Shown: positions 12,829-22,200, numbered from the stretch's first letter. The stretch is 64,000 nucleotides of DNA from Duganella sp. OV510 (GCF_900100205.1 NZ_FNEQ01000006.1:124001-188000), one strand, 5' to 3'. The notes: generated from the letters alone by a model not told the origin. Translations and numbers: made by a program.

Positions 12829-15075
12829 TTACCAGCGGTAGGTGGCGCTCAGGCCGAAGGTGCGTGGATCGCTGTTCGAGTAGCCGACCACGTTGTTGCC
12901 GTAGGGGATGGCGTTGGTCTTGTAGAAGCGGTCGCTGACGTTGTTGACGTAGAACGTCAGGTTGACCTTTTTGCCAGGCGGCAGGTACGACAGCTTCAGG
13001 TTGCCCACGGTGTACGGCTGCTGGATGTAATTCGGGTCGGTTTCGTTGGTGGTGACGAAGAAGTAGCGGCTGCGGTAGTTCCAGTTGGTCGAGAACACGG
13101 CCTCGCCACCATCCGGCAGCGGCTGGCGGTATTCGCCGCCAATCAGCACGTTGGTGTGGGGCGCGCGGCCGAATTCGTTGCCGGTGTAGGCGCCGTAGTC
13201 TGTGTACTTGCTGCGCAGCAGACCGATGGCGGCGTTCAGGCGCAGGCCTTGCGCCACTTGTGCCGCCAGTTCGAATTCGGCGCCGCGCGCCTTGGCACCG
13301 GCGCTGTTGGTCAGGCGGGAGACGGGACCGGTTGGCGTGCTGACCACCTGGTTCAGTTGTACGTCCTTGTAATCGTAGTAGAACACGGTGACGTCGGCGG
13401 TGACGCGGTTGTCCAGCCAGGCGCTGCGCAGGCCGGCTTCGCCCGAGGTCAAGTATTCCGGACTGACGATGGCGGTGGTGCTTTGTGTGGTGACGCCGCC
13501 GTTGTAGCCGCCGCCACGGAAGCCCTTGGCCGCGCGCAGATAGCCCGATAGGTCTTGCGTGAATTTGTATTGCGGCGTCAGGTCCCAGGTGGCGGCTTTC
13601 CAGGTGGTGTCGGCATTTTGCGTGGCGGTGGTGGCCAGCGTGGAGGATACCGACGAGCGCTGCCACCATTGATTGGTGTTGCGGTACGTGACGGCGCCGC
13701 TGTTGGCCACGCGATTCAGCGCTATCTCCTTGCTTTCCGAAGTCCAGCGCAGGCCGCCGGTCAGGTTGAAGCGGTCGCTGAAGTTGTAGGTGGCGCTGCC
13801 GAACAGTGCGTAGCTTTTGGTGTCCTGATGCAGGGCCAGGTTGTTGAAGGCGGTCGGAATGGTGCCGACCGGCGCCGGCAGTGCGGTAACGCCGGGCAGG
13901 TTGCCGGACGAGCTGTTGTTGTCCAGCTTCTCCTGGAAGTAATGCAGGCCGGCGATCCAGTTCAACTGGTCGCTGCGTGGCGAGGCCAGGCGGATTTCCT
14001 GTGCTGCCTGGCGGGCGGCGATCTCGGCGTGGCTGCGTGCGATTTCCAGTGGCGTGGCGTCGCCGTCGCCGTTGGTGGTGCGGGCCACGCGTTCATACGA
14101 GGTGATCGAGGTCAGTTCGTTGCGGCCGAGATTCCAGCGCAGGGTCAGCGAGGCGCCGCTGTTGCGCAGCTGGTCGCTGGTGGGGGCGTTGGTGGCGATA
14201 TCAGCCGTGCCCAGCGGTGGTAATTTATAACCATACAGATTGGTGCCGCCGACGCCCAGGCCCAGGCCTTGCAGCGCGTCGCCGCTGCCGTGGTAGTCGC
14301 GGCCGTGCAGCTTGAACAGCGCTTGCAGGTCGGGCGAAATATTGGCCAGCAGTTGCAGACGGATCAGGTGGTCTTCTTCCTTCTTGCCGGTCCTGGTTTT
14401 CTGGAAGGTGTTGTCGGCGTAGCCGTCGCTGCTGTCGCTGTAGACAGAGATGCGGCCGGCCAGCACATCTTCCTTCAGTGTGCCGCCGGCGGCCGCTTCC
14501 ACGATGTGCGCGTTGTGGTTGGCCACTTCGGCCTTGACGTAGCCTTCCGGCTTGAAGGTTGGCTTGTTGGTGGTGAAGGCGACTGCGCCGCCGGTGGTGT
14601 TCTTGCCCCACAGCGTGCCTTGCGGGCCGCGCAGCACTTCCACTTGCCGCAGATCGAACGGCGGGCTGCCGCTCAGCAGCGGCGAGTTGAGGTAAACCTC
14701 GTCGATGTAGAAGCTGACCGGCGACACCAGGTTGGCCGACTGGTCGCCGCTGCCGATGCCGCGTATCCACCAGCGCGTGCGCACGTGGCCGTCATTGGTC
14801 GGGCCGGAGGCGTTGGGCACCAGGTCCATCACGCCGCCCGCCGACAGGTTGCCGCCGCCTTCGCGCAAGTCCTTGCCGCTGAAGGCGGAGATGGCGGCCG
14901 GCACGTCGCGTGCCAGTTCGTTGCGCTTCTGCGCGGTGACGGTGATGGTCTGAAGCGCGGCTGCTTCGCCGCTTTCGGAGGCATCGGCTGGCTCGGCGGC
15001 GTGGCCGAAGGCGCTTGCTGCGCCTAGCGCGGCCAGCAGGTGCAGGTTGATGGTGGTACGTTGGGGCTTGCGCAT
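12829..15075 (-). CDS. TonB-dependent outer-membrane receptor (organosulfur cluster, left arm)
   Basis: A 748-residue TonB-dependent receptor. It has a signal peptide, a TonB-box-like TITVTAQKR, then a plug domain with RWWIRGIGSG and VEVLRGPQGTLWGKNTTGG, and a beta-barrel ending in the aromatic residue of GLSATYRW. It closely resembles the receptor at 19649 (both share RWWIRG, FYxDxVY and the LRGPQGTLWGKNTTGGA stretch), so they are likely paralogues for related ligands. The frame opens at 15201, but the ATG at 15075 has AAAGGAAGAG upstream and starts the signal peptide. A -24/-12 promoter lies 42 bases upstream. Confidence 0.93.
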   Translation of the reverse strand: MRKPQRTTINLHLLAALGAASAFGHAAEPADASESGEAAALQTITVTAQKRNELARDVPAAISAFSGKDLREGGGNLSAGGVMDLVPNASGPTNDGHVRTRWWIRGIGSGDQSANLVSPVSFYIDEVYLNSPLLSGSPPFDLRQVEVLRGPQGTLWGKNTTGGAVAFTTNKPTFKPEGYVKAEVANHNAHIVEAAAGGTLKEDVLAGRISVYSDSSDGYADNTFQKTRTGKKEEDHLIRLQLLANISPDLQALFKLHGRDYHGSGDALQGLGLGVGGTNLYGYKLPPLGTADIATNAPTSDQLRNSGASLTLRWNLGRNELTSITSYERVARTTNGDGDATPLEIARSHAEIAARQAAQEIRLASPRSDQLNWIAGLHYFQEKLDNNSSSGNLPGVTALPAPVGTIPTAFNNLALHQDTKSYALFGSATYNFSDRFNLTGGLRWTSESKEIALNRVANSGAVTYRNTNQWWQRSSVSSTLATTATQNADTTWKAATWDLTPQYKFTQDLSGYLRAAKGFRGGGYNGGVTTQSTTAIVSPEYLTSGEAGLRSAWLDNRVTADVTVFYYDYKDVQLNQVVSTPTGPVSRLTNSAGAKARGAEFELAAQVAQGLRLNAAIGLLRSKYTDYGAYTGNEFGRAPHTNVLIGGEYRQPLPDGGEAVFSTNWNYRSRYFFVTTNETDPNYIQQPYTVGNLKLSYLPPGKKVNLTFYVNNVSDRFYKTNAIPYGNNVVGYSNSDPRTFGLSATYRW

Positions 15076-15116
15076 CGTTGCTCTTCCTTTTGTTGTTTGA
15101 AACTGTGATAGCTTTC

Positions 15117-15132
15117 TGCAACATGCGTGCCG
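15117..15132 (-). promoter_or_regulatory. Sigma-54 (-24/-12) promoter before the left-arm TonB receptor
   Basis: Read on the minus strand this is CGGCACGCATGTTGCA: GG, ten bases, then GC. It differs from the TGGCACGnnnnTTGCA consensus only at the first base. It lies 42 bases before the ATG at 15075. Confidence 0.8.
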
Positions 15133-15181
15133 GGAGATAACGATGGTTTTTGCTGCGAGGGAGGCAGGGTGTGCGTGCTTT

Positions 15182-15189
15182 GCAACAGC
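15182..15189. promoter_or_regulatory. Candidate activator half-site GCAACAGC
   Basis: GCAACAGC matches the arm of the palindrome at 17245-17261 and sits about 50 bases upstream of the -24/-12 element at 15117-15132. The partner arm is imperfect (TTGTGC, then TGCAAAG), so binding strength is uncertain. Confidence 0.4.
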
Positions 15190-15213
15190 GTTGTGCTGCA
15201 AAGCGCGCAGCCA

Positions 15214-15804
15214 TTAAAGCAGTGTAACGGCCTGGTCGAAATTCAGGCGCGGGCTTCGGGCGAACAGCGAGGCGGGATCGCCGTAGCCGAGGTTGACGAT
15301 GAAGTTGACGGCGTGCTGGCCGTCGGCGAAGAACTCGGCGTTGACGGCGTTGGCGTCGAAGCCGGACAGCGGGCCGGCATCCAGTCCGAGCGCGCGGGCG
15401 GCCAGGATCAGGTAGGCGCCTTGCAGCGAGCTGTTGCGCACGGCGGTCGGTTCGACCAGCGCCGGATTGGCTTCAAACAGCGGCTTGGCGTCGTAGGCGG
15501 GGAATTGCGACGGCAACTGGTCGAAGAAGCGCTTGTCGTGGGCGATGATGACAGTGGCTGGCGCGGCGATGGTCTTGGCGCGGTTTTTCTCGGACAGGGC
15601 AGGGGCCAGGCGTTGCTTGGCTTCTTCGGTGCGCAGCACGATGTAGCGGGCGGGTTGGGCGTTGAAGGCGGTCGGGCCCCATTTGAGCAGGTCGTACAGC
15701 GCCTTGATGGTGTTGTCGTCGATGGCTTGCGGCAGGAAGTTGCTGTAGCTGCGGGCGCTGCGGAACAGTTGATCCAGCGCCGCGTCGTTGAGAATGGCGG
15801 ACAA
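15214..15804 (-). CDS. RutE/HadB-like nitroreductase-family flavoprotein
   Basis: A 196-residue FMN-dependent nitroreductase-fold protein. It matches the RutE/malonic semialdehyde reductase group along its length: ARSYSNFLPQAIDD at the N-terminus, KWGPTAFNAQPARYI around the FMN-binding region, and GLDAGPLSGFDANAVN in the C-terminal half. RutE normally acts in pyrimidine breakdown, but no other rut gene is present. The gene lies 22 bases after the sigma-54 activator and before a TonB receptor. Here it could reduce an aldehyde product or supply reduced flavin to the two monooxygenases, as no SsuE-type reductase is visible (inference). Confidence 0.82.
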   Translation of the reverse strand: MSAILNDAALDQLFRSARSYSNFLPQAIDDNTIKALYDLLKWGPTAFNAQPARYIVLRTEEAKQRLAPALSEKNRAKTIAAPATVIIAHDKRFFDQLPSQFPAYDAKPLFEANPALVEPTAVRNSSLQGAYLILAARALGLDAGPLSGFDANAVNAEFFADGQHAVNFIVNLGYGDPASLFARSPRLNFDQAVTLL

Positions 15805-15826
15805 GGTGACTCCTTCTGGTTGAGGG

Positions 15827-17149
15827 TTAGACGATGGCTTCGGCTTTTTTCAGGTAGGTGCGCAGGATGTTGCGGCTGATGTTGAGCAGCTTGGCCGCAC
15901 GTACCTGGTTGCGCTGGCAATGCTCCCAGGCGGCCAGCACCAGTTCCTGCTGCAGCGCTTCGAATTCGATCGGCTCGCCGGAGGCAAGCAGCGTCTGCCA
16001 GGCGCGATGGAAGGCCGCGTTGGCCGGCGCATGCGCAACAGCCGCGCCGAATGTATCAGCCGCAGGCACCGCGCCCGCTGGTCCGTTCGGCAGCACCGCG
16101 CCGCCGCTGACATGGGCTGCGCCTGGGGCCAACGATTGGCTGCCGCTGCCGTGGGCTGCGCTAGGCGCGAGGTCTGGCGCTGTGGTATCGGCCGGGCGTG
16201 CTGGCGGTGGCGCGTAGTGTGGCGCGGCTGGCTGGAGCATTGCTGGCGGCGCATTGTGCCAGCCCGGCAGGTTCAGCTCCGTTGGCGTGACCAGGCCGGC
16301 GCGCGACAGCAGCACGGCGCGGTGCATCACATTTTCCAGTTCGCGGATATTGCCCGGCCACGGATAGGACAACAACGCGCGCTCCGCCTCCGGCGACAAG
16401 CGCGCATCATCCACCTGCAAGCGCCGTGAATACGTCGCCATAAAGTGATGCGCCAACGGCAGCACATCGCCGCTACGTTCACGCAAGGGCATCACCGGCA
16501 GTGCAATCACCTGCAAGCGGTAATACAAATCCTCACGGAAGCGCCCAGCCCGCACTGCCTCCGACAAATCGATATTGGTGGCGGCAATCAGCCGCACATC
16601 GATCGGCACCGCGCGGCGCGCACCCAGACGTACCACCTCGCGCTCCTGCAACACGCGCAGCAGCTTGACCTGCATCGCCAGCGGCAAATCACCGATCTCG
16701 TCAAGGAACAGCGTGCCGCCATTGGCCGTCTCGAACCAGCCAGCCTTGCCTTGCATGGCGCCGGTATAAGCGCCGCGCTCGTAGCCAAACAGTTCGCTCT
16801 CGATCAGCGTCTCGGAAAACGCGCCGCAGTTAATCGCTATAAAGCCCGCATCGCGACGGCGGCTCAATGCGTGCACATGGCGCGCCACCAGCTCCTTGCC
16901 GGTGCCAGTCTCGCCGGTGATGAGCACCGTGGCCTCGCTGGGCGCCACGCGCTCGATCACATCATGCAGCGCACGCGTGTTGGGATCGGCAAACACAAAC
17001 GCCGTTGCCCGCACCATCAGGCTCATCTGCTCTGCATCGCGGAAAGCGATCAGTGGCTTGGCGCTTGCTTCATCGCTCCTGGCGACGCCTTTCGCAAGAT
17101 CGGCGCTGCGGGCAAATTCGGCAGAAAAATTGTGTGCGAGAAGTTCCAT
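15827..17149 (-). CDS. Sigma-54-dependent activator (SfnR-like enhancer-binding protein)
   Basis: A 440-residue AAA+ activator of sigma-54 RNA polymerase. A short N-terminal segment (about 60 residues) has no receiver, GAF or PAS signature. The central domain has Walker A GETGTGKE (79-86), the sigma-54 contact loop as GAYTGA (126-131, a Phe-to-Tyr variant of GAFTGA) and [11 protein letters not shown] (144-154). A Fis-type helix-turn-helix closes the protein ([19 protein letters not shown]). Between them lies an unusually long linker, roughly residues 320-395, rich in Ala, Pro and Gly. The architecture resembles SfnR, the activator of dimethylsulfone use in Pseudomonas. The start at 17149 is chosen over an upstream ATG at 17221. 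It is divergent from the monooxygenase operon and is the obvious regulator of the three -24/-12 promoters nearby. Confidence 0.9.
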   Translation of the reverse strand: MELLAHNFSAEFARSADLAKGVARSDEASAKPLIAFRDAEQMSLMVRATAFVFADPNTRALHDVIERVAPSEATVLITGETGTGKELVARHVHALSRRRDAGFIAINCGAFSETLIESELFGYERGAYTGAMQGKAGWFETANGGTLFLDEIGDLPLAMQVKLLRVLQEREVVRLGARRAVPIDVRLIAATNIDLSEAVRAGRFREDLYYRLQVIALPVMPLRERSGDVLPLAHHFMATYSRRLQVDDARLSPEAERALLSYPWPGNIRELENVMHRAVLLSRAGLVTPTELNLPGWHNAPPAMLQPAAPHYAPPPARPADTTAPDLAPSAAHGSGSQSLAPGAAHVSGGAVLPNGPAGAVPAADTFGAAVAHAPANAAFHRAWQTLLASGEPIEFEALQQELVLAAWEHCQRNQVRAAKLLNISRNILRTYLKKAEAIV

Positions 17150-17244
17150 GCAATGAATATATCCCGCATAGATGCAAGTCGTGAACGAATCATGCCAACC
17201 TAGCTTATCCGGATTTGGCATAAAGCTGCGCGGGTGTAGTCACC

Positions 17245-17261
17245 GCAACAGCAGCTGTTGC
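17245..17261. promoter_or_regulatory. Perfect inverted repeat, likely enhancer site of the sigma-54 activator
   Basis: GCAACAGC, one base, GCTGTTGC: a perfect 8+1+8 palindrome 50 bases upstream of the -24/-12 element at 17311 and in the divergent gap next to the activator gene. The same half-site recurs at 22201, 22234 and 15182. Confidence 0.65.
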
Positions 17262-17310
17262 GAAATCAGCAGAATGCTGAACTGCCAGCATGAAAACACG
17301 GCTTTTCGGC

Positions 17311-17325
17311 TGGCACGCTTCATGC
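17311..17325 (+). promoter_or_regulatory. Sigma-54 (-24/-12) promoter of the monooxygenase operon
   Basis: TGGCACGCTTCATGC: GG, ten bases, then GC. It agrees with TGGCACGnnnnTTGC except for one base in the -12 region. It lies 40 bases before the ATG at 17365. Confidence 0.82.
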
Positions 17326-17364
17326 GACCTGTGGTGGGAGGCCAACATTCACAGGAGAAACTGC

Positions 17365-18435
17365 ATGAGCACCGAATTCATCTGGCAACTGCCCACCGCC
17401 GGCGACGGCCGCTACGCCGAAGCCACGCGCCTGCGTCGCGGCGAGCGCAGCGGCCAGCAACGCCCGCCATTCACGGACGGCGTCACCGACCCGCGTGGCA
17501 ACCGCTTCAACTACTTCGACTACGCCCACCAGGTCGCGCGCGCCGCCGACATCTCCGGCTTCGACGGCCTGCGCATCCGTCACGACTTTGAAGGCGACGA
17601 CAGCTGGATCATCGCTGGCTATCTGGCGCGCGGTACCCGTCACATCCGCCTGTTAACTGAATTCGAAGCCTCGTGGGGATCGTCCGTGTACGCCGCCAAG
17701 AACGCCGTCAGCTTCCAGCGCGCCGCCAACGGCCGCTTCGCCTGGCAACTGGTGCAGGGCGGCGATGAAGCCAGCCGCCGCCAGCATGGCGACAACCTGC
17801 CGCAAGGCGAAGTGCTCGCGCGCATCGATGAATTCATTACCGTGGCGCGTGGCGTGCAGACCAGCGCCCCGTTCAGCTTCAAGGGCCGCTACTTTGAAGT
17901 GCTGGATGGCGGCTTCCGTGGTCCGCTGGCTGGCAATCCGCTGCCGCCGGTATACCTGTCCGGCGAAGGCGCCGAAGCGCTGGCGTTGTCCGCGCGCCAG
18001 GCCGACGTGCATGTCTTCGACGCCGCGCCGCTGGAACTGATACGCGCCGGTGTGGCGGCGCTGCACCAGGCTGGCAGCAACGGCCGGCAGGTCGCCGCCG
18101 GCCTGCGCATCGACGTGGTGGCGCGCGAAACGCAGGAAGAGGCTGAACGCGACGCACTCCGCTACCGCGAGCAGACCGGCGCCGGCACCGCTTTGCCGGC
18201 GCTGGATGCAGACCGCTACTGGGACGGGTACGCCACCGCACGCAGCGGCGCGCGCGGCGCGCTGGTGGGCAGCTACGAGCAAGTGATCGATGCCCTGGCC
18301 GCCTACGCCGAAGCGGGCGTCAGCAGCTTCCTGCTGGGCGCCGAGCCGGCGCTGGAAGAAGCCTACCGCATCGGCGAATACGTGCTGCCGGCGCTGCGCG
18401 CCCGCCTGGCAAAGGCCGAACAGCAAGCCGCCTAA
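17365..18435 (+). CDS. LLM-class FMN-dependent monooxygenase, SsuD-related (1)
   Basis: A 356-residue flavin-dependent oxygenase of the bacterial luciferase-like family. The N-terminal strand IWQLPTAGDGRY corresponds to the WFLPTHGD segment of SsuD. Further on come FNYFDYAHQVARAADISGFDGL, VYLSGEGAEAL and the C-terminal GSYEQVIDALAAYAEAGVSSF with LEEAYRIGEYVLP. The enzyme uses reduced FMN and oxygen to break a C-S bond or oxygenate sulfur. The ATG at 17365 has AGGAG seven bases upstream; an earlier ATG at 17290 lies before the promoter and is rejected. First gene of operon A, 22 bases before the second monooxygenase. It is more diverged from SsuD than its neighbour. Confidence 0.88.
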   Translation: MSTEFIWQLPTAGDGRYAEATRLRRGERSGQQRPPFTDGVTDPRGNRFNYFDYAHQVARAADISGFDGLRIRHDFEGDDSWIIAGYLARGTRHIRLLTEFEASWGSSVYAAKNAVSFQRAANGRFAWQLVQGGDEASRRQHGDNLPQGEVLARIDEFITVARGVQTSAPFSFKGRYFEVLDGGFRGPLAGNPLPPVYLSGEGAEALALSARQADVHVFDAAPLELIRAGVAALHQAGSNGRQVAAGLRIDVVARETQEEAERDALRYREQTGAGTALPALDADRYWDGYATARSGARGALVGSYEQVIDALAAYAEAGVSSFLLGAEPALEEAYRIGEYVLPALRARLAKAEQQAA

Positions 18436-18457
18436 CCCTTACTAAACAGGACTGAAT

Positions 18458-19618
18458 ATGACGATCGATATCTTCTGGCGCATTCCCACCCACGGCGAAC
18501 CAAGCTCGCACCGCGCCCGCACGCCATTCCGTGGCGACTGGTTCCCCGGTAACGACAACCTGCGCAAAGCCGGCCTGGGTGGCGGCGGCGCCGATGGCTT
18601 CAACTACCTGGACTACATCGCCGAGATTGCCCATGCGGCGGAAATCTCCGGCTTCCAGGGCGGCCTGATTCCATCCTTCCCGATGACCGACGAGCCATGG
18701 GTGATTTCCTCGCTGCTGGCGCGCGAAACCAGCACCTTCCGCTTCATGATTCCGTTCCAGCCGGGCTTCCTGAATCCGGTGGTGGCGGCGCGCATGACCG
18801 CCAGCCTGCAACGCGCCACCGGCGGCCGTGCGCTGTACAACGTGATTACCGGCGGTGGCGGTCCATCGCAACTGTGGTGGGGCGATTCCGCCGGCCATGA
18901 CGACCGTTACACGCGCACCACCGAATTCCTTGACGTGGTGCGCGGCGTCTGGCGCGGCGGACCGTTTTCCTATCAGGGCAAGTTCTATCAGGTGGAGAAT
19001 GCCGGCCTGGCGCATCCGCTATCGGAAGAAGAGTTCCCGGAGATTTACTTCTCCGGCTCCTCGGATGCGGCGCTGGCCTCGGCATCCAAACACGCCGATT
19101 ACTACCTGACCTGGCTGGAACCGTTCGATCAGCTGCGCGAGAAATTCCGCCGCGTCAAAGAGAAAACCGATCTGCTGGGCCGCAAGATCAAGTGTGCGGT
19201 GCGAGTCGACGTCATCGCCCGCGCCACCGAGGAAGAGGCGTGGGAAGAAGTGCGCAAGGGCTTCGACAACGTGGCGCCTGAAACCCTGCGCGCCTTCCTC
19301 GGCCAGGACGGCGGCGATTCGGTCGGCGCGGCACGCCAGCGCGGCAACCGCCCGACCACCATCAACAGCTACAAGGACCTGATCACCGAGCCGAATGTGT
19401 GGGCCGGCTTCAACCTGTTCCGTGGTGGCCAGACGCAGGGCATCGTCGGCAGCTACGAGCAGGTGGCCGAACGCCTGGACGACCTGGTGCAGCTGGGCGC
19501 CGACGCCTTCATCCTCGCCAGCACACCGCATCTGGAAGAAGCCTACCGCGTGGGTGAAGAGGTGCTGCCGCTGGTGCGTGGCCACAGCAATTCCAAGCTG
19601 CTGCGCGCAGTCGGCTAA
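18458..19618 (+). CDS. LLM-class FMN-dependent monooxygenase, alkanesulfonate monooxygenase-like (2)
   Basis: A 386-residue protein close in length and pattern to SsuD (about 381). It has IFWRIPTHGEPSS at the N-terminus, GFQGGLIPSFPMTDEPWV, ATGGRALYNVITGG, IYFSGSSDAALASASKHADYYLTW split across the middle, and the C-terminal PNVWAGFNLFRGG followed by PHLEEAYRVGEEVLPLV. Known members convert alkanesulfonates to aldehyde plus sulfite using FMNH2 and oxygen; others oxidise sulfones to sulfinates. The tandem pair suggests two successive oxygenations or two substrate classes. No flavin reductase gene is adjacent. Confidence 0.9.
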   Translation: MTIDIFWRIPTHGEPSSHRARTPFRGDWFPGNDNLRKAGLGGGGADGFNYLDYIAEIAHAAEISGFQGGLIPSFPMTDEPWVISSLLARETSTFRFMIPFQPGFLNPVVAARMTASLQRATGGRALYNVITGGGGPSQLWWGDSAGHDDRYTRTTEFLDVVRGVWRGGPFSYQGKFYQVENAGLAHPLSEEEFPEIYFSGSSDAALASASKHADYYLTWLEPFDQLREKFRRVKEKTDLLGRKIKCAVRVDVIARATEEEAWEEVRKGFDNVAPETLRAFLGQDGGDSVGAARQRGNRPTTINSYKDLITEPNVWAGFNLFRGGQTQGIVGSYEQVAERLDDLVQLGADAFILASTPHLEEAYRVGEEVLPLVRGHSNSKLLRAVG

Positions 19619-19648
19619 CTGAGTTTCACGATAACGATAAGGATGTCT

Positions 19649-22057
19649 ATGAGCAGTTCGAACATTGTTCCCTTTGCACGCCGTCCGGGCAAACCCAAAC
19701 TGACCGTACTGCTGCGCGAGATGCATGCCGCCTTCGCCATCGCCATGGGCGGCGGCGCCTTGCTGCTGGCCGGCCTGGCCCATGCCACCGACACGCCACC
19801 AGACGCCGTTCCCGGCGTGACCGGCGGCGCTGAGGACGGCGCTGATACCTCCAGCGAAGCGGCTGCCGCGTCGCTACAGGTCATCAAGGTCACCGCGCAA
19901 AAGCGCGAGGGCAAGGCGCAGGAGGTGCCGAGCGCGATCACGGTGCTGGGCGGCACGCAGCTGCTGGAAAATGGCATCGGCCGCTCGGCCAGCGAGATCC
20001 TGAACTATGTACCGAATGCTTCGGCGGGCACGCAGCAGCACGGCCGTCCACGCTGGTGGATACGCGGCGTGGGCGCTGGCCAGCAGCAGATCGACTTTCC
20101 GAATCCGGTCGGCTTTTATCTGGATGACGTGTATATCAGTAACTCCACCGCGACCGGCTTTCCGTTGTTCGACGTCGAGCGGGTAGAGGTGCTACGCGGC
20201 CCGCAAGGCACTTTGTGGGGCAAGAACACCACCGGCGGCGCGATCAACATCATCTCGCGCAAGCCGCGCGAATACCTGGACGGCTATATCAAGGCCGACT
20301 ACAGCAGCAACGAAACCAGGCTGATTGAAGGCGCCATCGGCGGCGCGCTGAAGGATGACGTGTTGGCCGGCCGCCTGTCGTTCCACTCGGAAGATCAGGG
20401 CGAAGGACCGCTGAATAATCTGTACACCGGCAAGAAGGACGGCAAGCTGCGTGACAATGCGGTGCGCGGCCAGTTGCAGGCGAAGCTCAGCCGCGACCTG
20501 ACGGCCAACCTGAACCTGCATTATCGCGACTACCGCACCACTGGCGCCATCACCACCACCGGCAGCTACGCCGCCAATGGCGTCTACCGCAACGGCTATA
20601 TCCCGAGCAACGACAGTGAAGATGTGAGCACCAACGCGCCGACGCTGACCGCCATCAAGCAGGGTGGCGCCAACCTGAACATCCAGTATGACCTGGGCGG
20701 CTATACGCTGACCTCCATCACCGGCTACGAAGACTTCAAGACCGACACGCTGGGCGATAGCGACAACACGCCGCTGGAAGTCAGCCGTGGATGGAGCAAG
20801 GCAAGCAGCCACCAGTTCTCGCAGGAGCTGCGGCTGGCAACCGCCAAGGACGAGAAAGTCAGCTGGGTCGGCGGCCTGCATTACTTCAATGAGGGCATCC
20901 GCTCCTCATCCGCCACCGCGCGCCTGCCGAACGATATCGCCGGCGCTCTGGCTGGCAGCACCCAGCCGGTTGGCTACAACGCCACCGCCTTCACACATGA
21001 TACGCGCAGCTTCGCGCTGTTCGGCAGCACCACGGTGAACTTCACCGAGCGCTTCCTGGCCACGGCCGGCCTGCGTTGGACCACCGAGACCAAGGACCTG
21101 GACCTGCGCCGCATCCAGGCGGCATCCGGCACCGTCACTTTCGGCAGCGCGGCCAACTGGTGGAACACGGTACAGGGCGGGAACTTCACGGCAGCGTCGG
21201 TGGCGAACAACAACTTCACCTCCAGGCCATCGACCACCTGGCGTGCGTGGACGTATGACTTTACGCCGGAGTACAAGATCACCGATCAGGCGCGCGCCTA
21301 CTTCAAGTACGCGCACGGCATCAAATCGGGAGGCTACAACACCGGTGCCAGCGACGTGCGGGCGCTGAACACGGTGGCGCCGGAGAAGCTGGATTCGGTG
21401 GAGCTGGGATTGAAGTCCGAGTGGCTGGATCGCCGCCTGAACTTCAACGCCAGCGTATTCCATTACGATTACAAGAACGTTCAGGTCAACATTACCGGCG
21501 TGTATAACGGCGACCCGACGCAGAGTGTGGCGTATCTGCAGAACGTCTCGAAGGCGCACGTCAACGGTGCCGAGTTTGAAATCGAAGCACTGCCGTTCGA
21601 CCAGTTGCACATCAACGCCAATGTCGGCATCCTGCGTACGGAGTTCGACCAGTTCGATATCCAGAACAATGGCGGCAACCGCAATGGCAATGAGTTCGTG
21701 CGCTCGCCGCACCTGACCGCGTTGCTGGCGGCGGATTACCGCATTCCGCTGGCGAATGGCGGAAAAATCGTGCTGTCCGGCGATGTGCGCTATACGTCGA
21801 AGCAGTTTTACTACGTGGACCCGCAGAACACCGCGCGCTATCTGCTGAACCAACCCGGCTACTCGCTGATCAATGCGCGCGCGTCGTACACGCTACCTGG
21901 CGGGAACCACATCTTCACGCTGTACAGCAGCGATCTGGGGGACAAAGTGTTCAAGAACCACACCCTGACCACCTACGTGCCAGGCACCACCAACGGTGAC
22001 ACGATTTACTGGGGTGCTCGCCGCACAATCGGCGGCTCATACACCTACTACTTCTAA
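19649..22057 (+). CDS. TonB-dependent outer-membrane receptor (organosulfur cluster, right arm)
   Basis: An 802-residue TonB-dependent receptor with a long N-terminal export region (hydrophobic stretch AFAIAMGGGALLLAGLAHA), a TonB-box-like VIKVTAQKR, a plug with RWWIRGVGAGQQQ and VEVLRGPQGTLWGKNTTGG, and a barrel ending in SYTYYF. It is paralogous to the receptor at 12829. Two ATGs, 19643 and 19649, are possible; AAGGA spacing favours 19649. It follows the two monooxygenases and is the last gene of operon A, before a strong terminator. Outer-membrane uptake through TonB suggests a bulky or scarce organosulfur ligand rather than a small sulfonate that could diffuse through porins (inference). 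Confidence 0.92.
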   Translation: MSSSNIVPFARRPGKPKLTVLLREMHAAFAIAMGGGALLLAGLAHATDTPPDAVPGVTGGAEDGADTSSEAAAASLQVIKVTAQKREGKAQEVPSAITVLGGTQLLENGIGRSASEILNYVPNASAGTQQHGRPRWWIRGVGAGQQQIDFPNPVGFYLDDVYISNSTATGFPLFDVERVEVLRGPQGTLWGKNTTGGAINIISRKPREYLDGYIKADYSSNETRLIEGAIGGALKDDVLAGRLSFHSEDQGEGPLNNLYTGKKDGKLRDNAVRGQLQAKLSRDLTANLNLHYRDYRTTGAITTTGSYAANGVYRNGYIPSNDSEDVSTNAPTLTAIKQGGANLNIQYDLGGYTLTSITGYEDFKTDTLGDSDNTPLEVSRGWSKASSHQFSQELRLATAKDEKVSWVGGLHYFNEGIRSSSATARLPNDIAGALAGSTQPVGYNATAFTHDTRSFALFGSTTVNFTERFLATAGLRWTTETKDLDLRRIQAASGTVTFGSAANWWNTVQGGNFTAASVANNNFTSRPSTTWRAWTYDFTPEYKITDQARAYFKYAHGIKSGGYNTGASDVRALNTVAPEKLDSVELGLKSEWLDRRLNFNASVFHYDYKNVQVNITGVYNGDPTQSVAYLQNVSKAHVNGAEFEIEALPFDQLHINANVGILRTEFDQFDIQNNGGNRNGNEFVRSPHLTALLAADYRIPLANGGKIVLSGDVRYTSKQFYYVDPQNTARYLLNQPGYSLINARASYTLPGGNHIFTLYSSDLGDKVFKNHTLTTYVPGTTNGDTIYWGARRTIGGSYTYYF

Positions 22058-22091
22058 CGGCGCCACCGAAACCCGCACACCGCTGCGGCCA

Positions 22092-22127
22092 GGGCCTGAC
22101 CCCGTACTGGGTCAGGCCCTTTTGTTT
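22092..22127 (+). terminator. Strong intrinsic terminator of operon A
   Basis: An 11-base perfect stem (GGGCCTGACCC / GGGTCAGGCCC) with loop CGTACT, followed by TTTTGTTT. It sits 35 bases past the TonB receptor stop and separates operon A from operon B. Confidence 0.92.
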
Positions 22128-22200
22128 CGGGGTTACGCTTTTAAGCGCTGATGTGGAGATCCGCACGTACCCGGAGCGGGGCAGGGCGGCTGCTGCCTGC

